56,966 nucleotides of DNA from Anaerolineales bacterium (GTDB taxonomy: Bacteria; Chloroflexota; Anaerolineae; Anaerolineales; E44-bin32), in NCBI GenBank assembly GCA_023250385.1, contig JAHFAU010000001.1:1-56966 (forward strand), written 5' to 3'. Each line of letters opens with the position of its first letter. The first letter of the stretch is position 1. This document shows, one piece after another, positions 24,915 through 33,364 of this stretch. The notes under the pieces were generated by a model, which saw only the letters and a program-made list of their open reading frames with translations, had not been told where the DNA came from and did not search any database. The position numbers and the translations under genes are program-made.

Positions 24915-27500
24915 CTAGCGGGCTTCTTCGCGCCGAAGCGAGCCCGTCTTGGGAGTTGCCTCCCGGGGAAGGGCGAAGCGAAAGGTGCTGCCTTTGGCCT
25001 CTTCACTCTCTACCCACAATCGTCCGCCGTGCTGTTCGATCACGGTCTTGGCCAGTGCCAGGCCCAATCCGGTGCCTTCGATTGGGTTGTTCGGGTCGCG
25101 CACCGCCGCCCGACCGCGGAAGAGATGCTCGAAGACCCGCGGCATCTCTTCCTCCGGGATCCCCGGGCCGTTGTCTGCCACACTGAGGATCACTTCATCA
25201 TCATTCCAGCTCACCTCGACCCGAATCTCTCCGCCCGGATCAGTGAATTTGATGGCATTGCTCAGCAAATTGCTCATGACCGAATTCAACCGGTTCGGGT
25301 CGCCCATGATTAGCAGCGACTCGTCCGGCGGCTTGTACTCGATTCGGTGCTCCTGAGCCTCGGCCAGCGGGCGCAGATCTTCAATGGCGCGCCGGACCAA
25401 ATCATTGATGTTGCATGGTTCCAGCAGGATGTTCGCGGTTGACTCGACTCGGATCGTCTCGAGCAGGCCAGTAATCAGATTCGTCATACTATCGGTGGCC
25501 CGATGCATCATGTCGAGGGCCTTGCGCTGCTGCGGACTGAACGGCGCGTCGCTCAGCAGATCGGCGCCCAGCCGAATCGCGTTAAGCGGGTTCTTGAGGT
25601 CATGGGCTGCAGTTCCCAGCAGCTGCGAGCGCATCCGGTCGATCTGCTTCAAGGCCGTGATGTCCTGCATTACGACCACCCGGCCGACGTCGGTGACTTC
25701 GCTAATCGTCGAGTACAGGGTGCGTTCAGTGGGAGTAGTCACTTCCAGGCTCGTGGGGAGCTCGATGGTCCGGCTCATCAGTGCGTCGCCTAGGGGGTGG
25801 TCGAAGAAAATGTCGTCGGCCGGCCGGCCCATGGCCTTCTCGGCGTTGATCCGAAAGGCCTGAGCGGCTGCCTTGTTGACCAGAATAATGCGGCCGGCCG
25901 GATCAGTAAGCACAACTGCGTCTGCCGTCTCGACCAGGGTCGCTTGCAGACGGCTCTTCTCCTCGGTTACCCGCCGGCTCTCCTCGGCCACCCGCTGAAA
26001 CAGATTGGCGTTGTCGAGGGCGATGGCCGCCCAGGAGGCCACCGAGGACAACATCTGCGCGTCGGATTGGGTGAAGGCGCCGCGAGGGTGATTGATGGCC
26101 TCGATCACGCCGAGGACTTCGCCGCGGGTCTCCAACGGGACGGCCAGGACTGAGTGCGTGAGCAATCCGGTTTGGGTGTCGATCGAGCTGTGGTACAGCG
26201 GATTGGTTCTGACGTCATTGACAATATCCGGCTGTCTGTTGCGGGCCACCCAGCCGGCAATGCTCGCCTCCAAGCCGATGTCTATATCTCGGATGCGGAC
26301 ATGCCGACCGCCGCTGGCTTTCAATCTCAGCTTTTTGCCTTCTTCGTCGAGCAGGAACAGCACGACCGCCTCGGCCTGTAGCATCTTCTGGGCAGCCTGC
26401 ATGGAGTTCTGTAGAGCGGTTTCCAGGTCGAGAGTCGAGGTCATGTTCCGGCCGATTTCGCCTAGTTTCTCCAACTGCTCGGCACGCGACTTGGCAGTCT
26501 CCAGGTGGATCGCATCCTGCAGCCCGATCGCACCGATGTTCACGATCGTTCGCGCCAATTCCATTTCTTGATCGTCGATCTGGCGGCCCGGTTGGTCATA
26601 GAGCATCCGGACCAGTCCTAGGGCTTCGCTGCCGACCACCAGCGGGAAGATAGCGGCCGCGGTGAATCTCTCCAATTCGAGCATGGCGAGGTCCTCTCCA
26701 GACCCGACCGGCGGACTCAGGCTGATTGTGGCCGGTTGAAGATCGTTGAGGACCTGCTGGTGAACCGGATAGTCTGGGGGCTGGTTCTTTGAATCGAGAA
26801 CTGAGGTGTGCGGAACGGTCTGGCCGATCGACAGTTGAAACCGGGTGGTGTGCTCCGATCCGTCCTCGACGATCTGTACTTCACAGATCCCGGCTGAGGT
26901 CGCCTTCAGCAGGTGGATCGCCATCTGCTTGACGACCTGACCCCTATCGTGGGAGCCGGTGATCGCGTGGCTGGCCTGATAGAGCAGGGTGAGCTTGTTG
27001 AAAAGGTAATTCTGATTGTCGGTCTGGCGGGCGAAGGCCATCACTTCGGCGGCCCGGGCGGCCAAGACGTCCAAAGTCGAAAGTTCGGCTGTGCCGAATG
27101 GTTGGCCGTTCTCGTTGGCCACGAAGACTAACCCGATCGTCTTGCCGCTGGTGAAACACGGAGCGCAGGCGACCGCCCCTGGAGCCAGTGGAAGACCCAT
27201 CGACCCTCGCGAACCATCGGTGGTGCTGGCTCGGTGTTTGGTCAGGACCTGGCGCAGCACTGGATGGTCAGGGTTGGAAGACAGGCGCCCCAACTCGGCG
27301 ACCTGCACTCCGAGCGATGCCCGAGGTACGAAGCCCGTCCCGTTTTCTTCGTACTCATAGAGCGCGGCCCGCTCGGCTCTGAGCAGCTCCTTGGCCATCT
27401 TCAACAGCTCGCCAAGCGCTTCACTAGGATTGTAGAAATCGAAAGAGATCGTGGCGGCACGATACAAGCTGTCTTGCATTCCGCGGCCGTCTTCAGTCAC
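24915..27500 (-). CDS. Large GAF/PAS sensor histidine kinase
   Basis: An 861-residue soluble kinase without clear membrane helices. Domains in order: GAF at about 20-160, a second GAF at about 170-340, a third at about 355-505 (LDLETALQNSMQAAQKMLQ onward), PAS at about 525-640 with VVLTDPAGRIILVNKAA, HisKA with AAHDLKNPLNAIRLGADLL near 655, and the HATPase with NLLSNAIKFTDPGG and GTGLGLALAKTVIEQHGG. Three GAFs suggest sensing of small ligands or redox state. No response regulator is adjacent, so it is an orphan. GTG 27500 has AAAGG upstream; ATG 27479 is the alternative. Confidence 0.88.
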   Translation of the reverse strand: MTEDGRGMQDSLYRAATISFDFYNPSEALGELLKMAKELLRAERAALYEYEENGTGFVPRASLGVQVAELGRLSSNPDHPVLRQVLTKHRASTTDGSRGSMGLPLAPGAVACAPCFTSGKTIGLVFVANENGQPFGTAELSTLDVLAARAAEVMAFARQTDNQNYLFNKLTLLYQASHAITGSHDRGQVVKQMAIHLLKATSAGICEVQIVEDGSEHTTRFQLSIGQTVPHTSVLDSKNQPPDYPVHQQVLNDLQPATISLSPPVGSGEDLAMLELERFTAAAIFPLVVGSEALGLVRMLYDQPGRQIDDQEMELARTIVNIGAIGLQDAIHLETAKSRAEQLEKLGEIGRNMTSTLDLETALQNSMQAAQKMLQAEAVVLFLLDEEGKKLRLKASGGRHVRIRDIDIGLEASIAGWVARNRQPDIVNDVRTNPLYHSSIDTQTGLLTHSVLAVPLETRGEVLGVIEAINHPRGAFTQSDAQMLSSVASWAAIALDNANLFQRVAEESRRVTEEKSRLQATLVETADAVVLTDPAGRIILVNKAAAQAFRINAEKAMGRPADDIFFDHPLGDALMSRTIELPTSLEVTTPTERTLYSTISEVTDVGRVVVMQDITALKQIDRMRSQLLGTAAHDLKNPLNAIRLGADLLSDAPFSPQQRKALDMMHRATDSMTNLITGLLETIRVESTANILLEPCNINDLVRRAIEDLRPLAEAQEHRIEYKPPDESLLIMGDPNRLNSVMSNLLSNAIKFTDPGGEIRVEVSWNDDEVILSVADNGPGIPEEEMPRVFEHLFRGRAAVRDPNNPIEGTGLGLALAKTVIEQHGGRLWVESEEAKGSTFRFALPREATPKTGSLRREEAR

Positions 27501-27639
27501 GTTCTTAACCTTTGCAGGCGCGCACCATCGAGGCCTTGGCCAGGCAATTGATCATTATGTCATAGTCAAAGTTGGCTTGCAATGAGAGCTTTAGGGGGAG
27601 CAATTGACGGCGACTTTCGAACGCCGCTACGATCTCGCC

Positions 27640-28014
27640 TTAATTCGGCAGCAATCGGCCAGCCAGCGGGGGAGCCAGGAGGAGCACACCAACCACGGCG
27701 GCACCAATCGCGGCCACCAAGACCGCCGCCGCGCTTAAGTCCTTGGCGGTCCGAGCCAGCGGTTGCCATTCCGGACTCGCAAGGTCAACCACCGCCTCCA
27801 GGGCGGTGTTGATAAGCTCCGCGGTCCAGACCAGGGCAGCCGTGATAACGAGCAGGGCCCAATCGCCGACCGCGAGCTTCAGCCAGCCCGCCACACCAAT
27901 GACGGTCAGCGTGATGCCCAGATGGATCCGGGCGTTGCGCTGAGTCCGCAACACTTCGCCGATTCCGGAGATCGCATGCCGAAACGAGGTCAGGAGCGGG
28001 CGACGAGTATGCAC
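27640..28014 (-). CDS. dgkA: Diacylglycerol/undecaprenol kinase (DgkA family)
   Basis: A 124-residue small membrane kinase with three helices. The family motif RTQRNARIHL near residue 23 and the catalytic stretch ELINTALEAVVDL followed by AKDLSAAAVL are present. In Gram-positive-type bacteria DgkA homologues phosphorylate undecaprenol; in proteobacteria, diacylglycerol. It is the last gene of the yqeY-pgpH-ybeY-dgkA operon, with a GTG start nine bases after ybeY. Confidence 0.9.
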   Translation of the reverse strand: MHTRRPLLTSFRHAISGIGEVLRTQRNARIHLGITLTVIGVAGWLKLAVGDWALLVITAALVWTAELINTALEAVVDLASPEWQPLARTAKDLSAAAVLVAAIGAAVVGVLLLAPPLAGRLLPN

Positions 28015-28023
28015 GGGCCGCTC

Positions 28024-28473
28024 TCAGGGCGGCTGAACCAGGCTCCCTAGCCGGCGTAGGATCCTGGCTTGAGCCTCCCACATCTGCGCTTGATGTTCTG
28101 GGTTGTCGTGGTCGTGATCCAGGAGATGCAGCACGCCGTGAACAGTCAGCAGGGCGAGCTCGTCAAGCAAGCTGTGCTGGCCGCGGGCTGCGCCCGCCAG
28201 CGCGACCGGTGGGCAGAGAATCACATCTCCGAGGTACAGCCGACCCGACTCGGGGTCCGGTTGCCCATCCGGGAAGGCAAGTACGTCGGTAGCTTGGTTC
28301 AGCCCGGCGAACTCCAGGTTAAGTGCCGACATTCCTGCTTCATCGGTCATTACCACCGTGAGGCCGGCATCCGTGACTCCTTGGTCCTGGAGGGTGGCCT
28401 CGGCGGCCGCTCGGAGGGCCTGGCTAAAGCCCTTCCCTGCTGGGCCCGGCTCGACCAGGATATCGAGGGTCAC
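28024..28473 (-). CDS. ybeY: Endoribonuclease YbeY (rRNA maturation factor)
   Basis: A 149-residue zinc protein. The signature HGVLHLLDHDHDNPEHQAQM (family form HGxLHLxGYDH) carries three histidines for zinc. YbeY acts in 16S rRNA 3' processing and 70S quality control. GTG 28473 overlaps the pgpH stop by four bases (GTGA), so translation is coupled. The YbeY-DgkA neighbourhood is conserved in many bacteria. Confidence 0.93.
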   Translation of the reverse strand: MTLDILVEPGPAGKGFSQALRAAAEATLQDQGVTDAGLTVVMTDEAGMSALNLEFAGLNQATDVLAFPDGQPDPESGRLYLGDVILCPPVALAGAARGQHSLLDELALLTVHGVLHLLDHDHDNPEHQAQMWEAQARILRRLGSLVQPP

Positions 28474-30677
28474 CGCTCCTGGCGTTCACGGACCGGAGAG
28501 AGCTGCTGCCTGGTATCCGCCGCTGCCGGCCGGGTACCCGGACCCTCCGAAGGTGGAGTCACGGCCGGCGGGCTCGGGGCCGCTTCTCGACCAGGGGCGT
28601 CGGCTGGATAGCGGATGCGGGGGTGGTAAATGCTGCGCAGCGTCGTCACGAAGGATCGCTGGATGGCGTCCAGATCTTTCAGTGTCAAGTCCGTCCGAGC
28701 CAGCTGGCCGGAGGCGAGCCGATCTTCAATAACCCAGGCCACCGCCTCGCCCATTGCGGCCTCGTCTTCCGGCATGTCGGCCCGGATCTTGGCCTCTACA
28801 CCGTCGGCTAGCATCAAGATCGCGGTCTCCTTCGAGCGCGGCCTGGGTCCTGGGTAGGTAAAGTCCCGCGGGGCAATGCTTTCCGCATTGCCGCCGGCCG
28901 CCTCCCGGGCGGCATGAAACTGGTAGGTTGTGAGCATCTTGCCGTGGTGTTCGGGGATGAAATCGGCAACCACTTTTGGCAGGCGGTACTTGCGGGCCAG
29001 TTCGAGGCCTGCCGGAACGTGAGCCAGGATCATGCTTGCGCTGGTCGCGGGATCCAGCTGCTCGTGGATATTGTGGCCGGAAAGCTGATTCTCGATGAAG
29101 AATTGTGGCTGTGCGGACTTACCCACGTCGTGATAGAGAGCCCCGACCCGGGTCAACAATGCGTTGGCTCCGATTGAACGAGCGGCTTGTTCGGCCAGGT
29201 TGGCTACCTGCAAACTGTGCTGATAGGTCCCCGGAGCCGACCGGAGCAGCAGCTGAAGCAGCGGATGATCAGGGCGGGAAAGCTCAATAAGCTGGAGATT
29301 CGTGGTGATGCCAAGCAGGTTGCCGATCAGTACCAAGAGCCCGAACACCAGGCTGGCCGAGAACAAACCCGTCGCAAGCGCAGCCCCCAACAGCGAGGCC
29401 TTTCCAATCGTGTCGGTGGCTGGATCAGGAAAGCGGAAGGCAACCACCACCGCAACCGCAGCCAGGTCTGCCGCCAGCCCCGACCAGACGAAAATGCTCA
29501 ACCTTTCTGCCCGACCAATGGTCAGAGCACCCAAAACCCCACCAAGCATGTAATACAAGCTGAGCTCAAGCCCACGCTGCGCTGCAAGCCCGCCAAGGGT
29601 GCCGAGCACCAGGGCGGCCATGACACCCATTCCCGGCCCAACCAAAATCGCCATGAGCATCGGAATCATTGCGACCGGGAACAGGTAGGGCAGTATGGTC
29701 CGCTCGGGGATTGCGAAACCCATCCCCAGGGCGGTGATAACGAAGAGCAACGCGGCCAGACCGACGAGCCGCAGGCTTCCAACGAATTCGGGGTAGGCCC
29801 GATGGGCGAAGATGGCCGTCGCAGCTCCCAACACGGCTACGATCAGTCCATGTACCGCCAGACCTTGCAATCGATTCGGCGGCGCAAGCAGCCCGAATTT
29901 GCTCAGAGCCTCGATCTCAAGCTCGCCGACCACCTGACCGCGGGTGACGATGGTCTCCCCGAGGGCAAATGTGCGATTGACCGCGGCGACCGAATCCCGG
30001 GCCTCTTGCCGGGCGAATTGGGTCGAGCTGGCGTTGTAGAGAGCATTGGGGGCGACAAAGGGTCCAACCAGTTCGACCACCAGATTGGCCTGGTCTTCGG
30101 CCATGCTGATGCTGACCAGGGTCGGTAGCCCCCTGCGCGCGTCTTCGAGCCTGCCTTCGCGGATCTCCCCTCGCATCACCTGTTCAAGGACCGAGCTGGC
30201 CTCCAGGCGAACAGCTTCCCAGCGGGTGGGCGATAGTCTGAAAATCGTCCGAGCTGCCTCGGGGGAAAGTTGAACTTCCGAAAGCTTCGATAAGTCCTGC
30301 AGCCGCTGCTCGGCAGAGACGGAGGTATCCGCTCGAACGGCTGCGATGTAGTCCAGGGTAGTGTTCAATTGCTCGAGTTGCTGACGGGCGATCGCGCTGT
30401 CCGGCGGGTCGAAGACTTCGGCGACCGCACTCTCAGCCGCGGACCGACTCTGTTCGGTGAGCACCTTGCTTTCATAGGACAAGGCGAAGGGGGCCAGCAG
30501 GTCTTGCGACGACACGTCCCCGACCTCCAGGCCCAGGGCCGATCCGTCTTGGAGAGTGCCAACGGAGATGCCCGCCAGAGTTCCAAGGACCCCTAGAGTC
30601 AGAATCAGCCAGAGCCGGGTCGCACCCCAGACTCGAACCAGCCGTCTTCTCAGGCTCAGGCTATCGGGGGATTCCAT
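28470..30677 (-). CDS. pgpH: PgpH-like 7TM-HD c-di-AMP phosphodiesterase
   Basis: A 735-residue membrane protein. An N-terminal helix is followed by an extracytoplasmic 7TMR-HDED region (about 45-270), seven membrane helices (about 275-460), then a cytoplasmic HD domain (about 490-690) with NLAEQAARSIGAN, VGALYHDVGKSAQPQFF, ILAHVPAG and FIPEHHG. Characterised members such as Listeria PgpH hydrolyse c-di-AMP to pApA. The tail is proline-rich. It may regulate the KimA-like K+ importers of this genome through c-di-AMP, which is inference. Confidence 0.92.
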   Translation of the reverse strand: MESPDSLSLRRRLVRVWGATRLWLILTLGVLGTLAGISVGTLQDGSALGLEVGDVSSQDLLAPFALSYESKVLTEQSRSAAESAVAEVFDPPDSAIARQQLEQLNTTLDYIAAVRADTSVSAEQRLQDLSKLSEVQLSPEAARTIFRLSPTRWEAVRLEASSVLEQVMRGEIREGRLEDARRGLPTLVSISMAEDQANLVVELVGPFVAPNALYNASSTQFARQEARDSVAAVNRTFALGETIVTRGQVVGELEIEALSKFGLLAPPNRLQGLAVHGLIVAVLGAATAIFAHRAYPEFVGSLRLVGLAALLFVITALGMGFAIPERTILPYLFPVAMIPMLMAILVGPGMGVMAALVLGTLGGLAAQRGLELSLYYMLGGVLGALTIGRAERLSIFVWSGLAADLAAVAVVVAFRFPDPATDTIGKASLLGAALATGLFSASLVFGLLVLIGNLLGITTNLQLIELSRPDHPLLQLLLRSAPGTYQHSLQVANLAEQAARSIGANALLTRVGALYHDVGKSAQPQFFIENQLSGHNIHEQLDPATSASMILAHVPAGLELARKYRLPKVVADFIPEHHGKMLTTYQFHAAREAAGGNAESIAPRDFTYPGPRPRSKETAILMLADGVEAKIRADMPEDEAAMGEAVAWVIEDRLASGQLARTDLTLKDLDAIQRSFVTTLRSIYHPRIRYPADAPGREAAPSPPAVTPPSEGPGTRPAAADTRQQLSPVRERQER

Positions 30678-30683
30678 GCCGGG

Positions 30684-31133
30684 TCAGGAAGGTTTGAGCA
30701 AGTTGCGGACCGCCTGGCTAACCGTCTTGCCGTCGGCGCGCCCCTGCACGGTGGGAACAAGGGCCTTCATCACCAGCCCCATCTGGTCGGGTCCGCTGGC
30801 GCCGACCTCCCGGATGGCACGCAGTACCAGCTCGTCAAGCTCTCGCTCGGAAAGTTGCCGGGGAAGGTAGGTCTCAAGGAAAGCAAGCTCGGCCTGAGCC
30901 GCTTGGACCAAGGCCTGCCGGCCGGCTCGCTCGGCGTCGGCGATGGTCTCACGACGGCCTTTCGCCTCCTTTTGCAGCAGCCCGAGGGCGCCCGCTTCAT
31001 CCAGTGGGCCGCCGAGTTCGACTTCCGCCAGCTTCCAGGCCGTCAAAATCATTCTCAGGGTCCGCTTGGCAACATCGTCGGCGGCGCGAATCGCTTCGAG
31101 CAGCCGGGCTTCCAATGCAGGCTTCGTTACCAC
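30684..31133 (-). CDS. yqeY: GatB/YqeY domain protein
   Basis: A 149-residue protein of the YqeY family: RTLRMILTAWKLAEVELGGP, EAGALGLLQKEAKGRRETI and LVMKALVPTVQGRADGKTV. YqeY resembles the tail domain of the GatB amidotransferase subunit; its role is unclear, perhaps tRNA-related. It starts with GTG only six bases after a TATAAT (31140-31145), so the operon message is probably leaderless. First gene of the yqeY-pgpH-ybeY-dgkA operon. Confidence 0.9.
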   Translation of the reverse strand: MVTKPALEARLLEAIRAADDVAKRTLRMILTAWKLAEVELGGPLDEAGALGLLQKEAKGRRETIADAERAGRQALVQAAQAELAFLETYLPRQLSERELDELVLRAIREVGASGPDQMGLVMKALVPTVQGRADGKTVSQAVRNLLKPS

Positions 31134-31139
31134 GCCGCG

Positions 31140-31145
31140 ATTATA
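31140..31145 (-). promoter_or_regulatory. -10 element of a leaderless yqeY promoter
   Basis: TATAAT on the minus strand, six bases before the GTG at 31133. Transcription would start at or next to the start codon. Confidence 0.5.
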
Positions 31146-31225
31146 CAGCAGCGACCTAAAGCGGCCGTCACAAGCACTGTAAGCAAGGTCGTGAATAACA
31201 TAAGTGAGGCCGAACTGCGCTTGGG

Positions 31226-31876
31226 TTAGGGGGTGGGCTGCAGGACAGAGAAATTGTCGAACAGCACATCGGTACCGGGGAGCTCATAGGTCCCGGCGAT
31301 CAGCCCGATGTCTCCGCTCTGCCACTCGGCGGCCTGGGCTTCGGCCACCGGCCGGCCGTTGACGAAGAGTGACAAGCGGTAGCCATCACAATCTGCCCGC
31401 AAGTGGTTTGAGCCTTGCCCGCGCTGGACCGCCTCCGAGGGCAGCAAGCTCTTGTCGCTTAACAGCCGGCGCCTGCCGTCCTTGTAGACTCCGATCCCGG
31501 CGTAGCCGTCGCTGGAAGCGAGGAAGAAGTAGAAATTCCGTGAATCCTGGTACCGGCAGAGCACTCCGAAGACATTGTTGTCGGGGCCGCCGACTTTGGT
31601 TACGTCCACTTCAATCCGCACATCCGAGAGGGTCAGGTCGGGATTGGCCCAGGCGTCGGTGTTGGGATCTAAGATATTGATCCGGTAGGACCCCTCGGCG
31701 TAGTCCGACAGATAGGTGGTGTCGTGGTAGCGATCCCAGCCGCTGGTCGGGCGGGAGAAGTCATCCTGGAAGATCACCTGCCCGGGATCTACCCGTGGGG
31801 CCAGGCCTTGGCAGGCGGCGAGCAGCAAGCCGGCCGGCAGGAACCACCTACTCGGCACTAGGCGACGGTCACCCAT
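31226..31876 (-). CDS. Lipoprotein with a concanavalin-like (LamG-type) domain
   Basis: A 216-residue secreted lipoprotein. The signal sequence ends in the lipobox LLAACQG, placing the lipidated cysteine at residue 22. The mature part begins with VIFQDDFSRPTSGWDRY and continues as beta strands with NVFGVLCRYQDSRNFYFFLA and VLFDNFSVLQP, the usual signs of jelly-roll domains such as LamG or DUF1080, possibly binding glycans. It begins one base after the TPR gene's stop, so the two are coupled. Confidence 0.7.
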   Translation of the reverse strand: MGDRRLVPSRWFLPAGLLLAACQGLAPRVDPGQVIFQDDFSRPTSGWDRYHDTTYLSDYAEGSYRINILDPNTDAWANPDLTLSDVRIEVDVTKVGGPDNNVFGVLCRYQDSRNFYFFLASSDGYAGIGVYKDGRRRLLSDKSLLPSEAVQRGQGSNHLRADCDGYRLSLFVNGRPVAEAQAAEWQSGDIGLIAGTYELPGTDVLFDNFSVLQPTP

Positions 31877-31877
31877 C

Positions 31878-33278
31878 TTAAGGAGTCAGATTCTCAAGGG
31901 ATCGCTGCGCCAAACTTCCTACCCATCCGCCCTCATCCAGCCGAGCGGCGGCTTGTAGGGCCCGGCGCCCAGAGGCGAGGTCGCCGAGCACAAGCTGTAG
32001 AAGGCCGAGGTGATAATGGGCAGCGGCCAGCGATGGGTCCGCTTCAATCGCCCGGGAAAGCAGTCGCCCCGCCAAGTTCCAGTTCCCAAGCAGGTAATGG
32101 CAGAAACCGAGCAAGTCGAGTGCGGTCGCCTGCCCAGGATCGAGCAGCACGATCCGACGGGCCGCCGGGAGTCCGAGGGTTTCGACTTCGATTTCGTGAT
32201 CGACAGAAAACTGCGCTAGAACAGTCCAGTAGAACGGGTCTTCGGGCGCCAGGTCGGTGGCGTGCAAGTAAGCAGCCTTGGCGGAGATCAAATCGCCGGA
32301 AGCGAGGTAGGCCGTGCCGAGATCAACCGCGATCAGCGGGTCGTCCGGGGCGAGCTCGGCCGCCCTTTCGAAGGCCCGCAGGGCCTGGGCCGGATCGCCG
32401 TTGAATCGCCAGTGGCGGCCGAGTAGCTCCTGCGGGAGGGCAGCCTCTGGCGCCTCCTCGGCTGCGCGGGCCAGATCGTCGAAGCCATCTGCCCCGGCCT
32501 GATCCAGCGACAGGCCGAGATAGGCCCGCGCCTCGGTATAGTCCGGCCGGATGGCCAGAGCATTGGAGAACGCCTCTCCCGCCAGGGCCCATTCCCCGGA
32601 TCTGGCCATGAACTGCCCGACCTGAGCGAGGCTGAACGATAGATCGGGATGAGACCGGGCTCGTTCGATGACTCCGGTTAACTGGTTGAGGTAGTCGGCG
32701 GACCGAGGGTCATATTCGGCCGCCAATGCCAGGTGGCTGAGGGCGAGCTCGGGCCGCCGAACGGCCTGCCATTGACCCAGCCGGAAATGAGCCCAGGCAG
32801 GCTGCAGGGCAGCCATCTGCTCCAAGAGGGGGAGCCCCGCTTCGAGCTGGCCGGACTGCATGAAACTGTCGATCGCGGCCTCGAGTTGGGGGACTTGGGC
32901 CAGACACCCGGATTGCGCTGCACCGAGACGCTCGACCGCCTCGGAAAGCTCGCCGAGAGCGAGGCTCACCTCGACCTCCAAGCACTCGCTCTCTCCGCCC
33001 GGCCCAGACCGTGCGTCCAAGTGCGCTCGCGCCTCGACCGGAGCGCCGAGCATTACCGCGGAGTGCGCCGCGAGCAGGTGGGCGGCGGACAGGTCCGGCT
33101 CGAGCGCCAAGGCCCGCTCAAACTCGCTCAGGGCCAGCCCGGGAAGTCCGGATTGAAGCGAGAGGACACCGGCCTGAAGTTGCTCAGCGACTTCAACTGA
33201 GGCTGGAGTGGGGGCCAGTGCCAAGATCAGCCCGATGGATAGCGCGAGCGGTACCGCGCGAGGGCCCAGCCATTCCAT
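31878..33278 (-). CDS. Exported tetratricopeptide-repeat protein
   Basis: About 466 residues. A hydrophobic N-terminus (PLALSIGLILALAPTPASV) acts as a signal or anchor. The rest is helical repeats of the TPR type, clearest in ALSEFERALALEPDLSAAHL, ALRAFERAAELAPDDPLIAV and LLSRAIEADPSLAAAHYHLG. It is likely a periplasmic or surface scaffold. ATG 33278 lies seven bases after a TATAAT, suggesting a leaderless message; an ATG at 33326 would add 16 residues upstream of this promoter. Coupled to the lipoprotein gene. Confidence 0.75.
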   Translation of the reverse strand: MEWLGPRAVPLALSIGLILALAPTPASVEVAEQLQAGVLSLQSGLPGLALSEFERALALEPDLSAAHLLAAHSAVMLGAPVEARAHLDARSGPGGESECLEVEVSLALGELSEAVERLGAAQSGCLAQVPQLEAAIDSFMQSGQLEAGLPLLEQMAALQPAWAHFRLGQWQAVRRPELALSHLALAAEYDPRSADYLNQLTGVIERARSHPDLSFSLAQVGQFMARSGEWALAGEAFSNALAIRPDYTEARAYLGLSLDQAGADGFDDLARAAEEAPEAALPQELLGRHWRFNGDPAQALRAFERAAELAPDDPLIAVDLGTAYLASGDLISAKAAYLHATDLAPEDPFYWTVLAQFSVDHEIEVETLGLPAARRIVLLDPGQATALDLLGFCHYLLGNWNLAGRLLSRAIEADPSLAAAHYHLGLLQLVLGDLASGRRALQAAARLDEGGWVGSLAQRSLENLTP

Positions 33279-33285
33279 GGCGGGG

Positions 33286-33291
33286 ATTATA
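33286..33291 (-). promoter_or_regulatory. -10 element of a leaderless TPR-gene promoter
   Basis: TATAAT on the minus strand, seven bases before the ATG at 33278. A second TATAAT for the opposite strand lies at 33330-33335, giving a compact divergent promoter pair. Confidence 0.45.
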
Positions 33292-33329
33292 GCGGGGGGC
33301 ATGCGGCTGAGCAGCAAGTACCCCAAGGC

Positions 33330-33335
33330 TATAAT
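33330..33335 (+). promoter_or_regulatory. -10 element before the acyl-CoA dehydrogenase gene
   Basis: TATAAT, 29 bases before the ATG at 33365. The predicted leader of ~23 bases holds GCGGGAGA as ribosome-binding site. No clear -35. Confidence 0.45.
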
Positions 33336-33364
33336 TGCGGGCGAATTTGCGGGAGACTACCAGT

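Noticed and set aside
29187..30128. 313-codon plus-strand frame opposite pgpH
   Set aside because: Low-complexity, Gln- and Arg-rich translation fully antisense to pgpH; no family resemblance.
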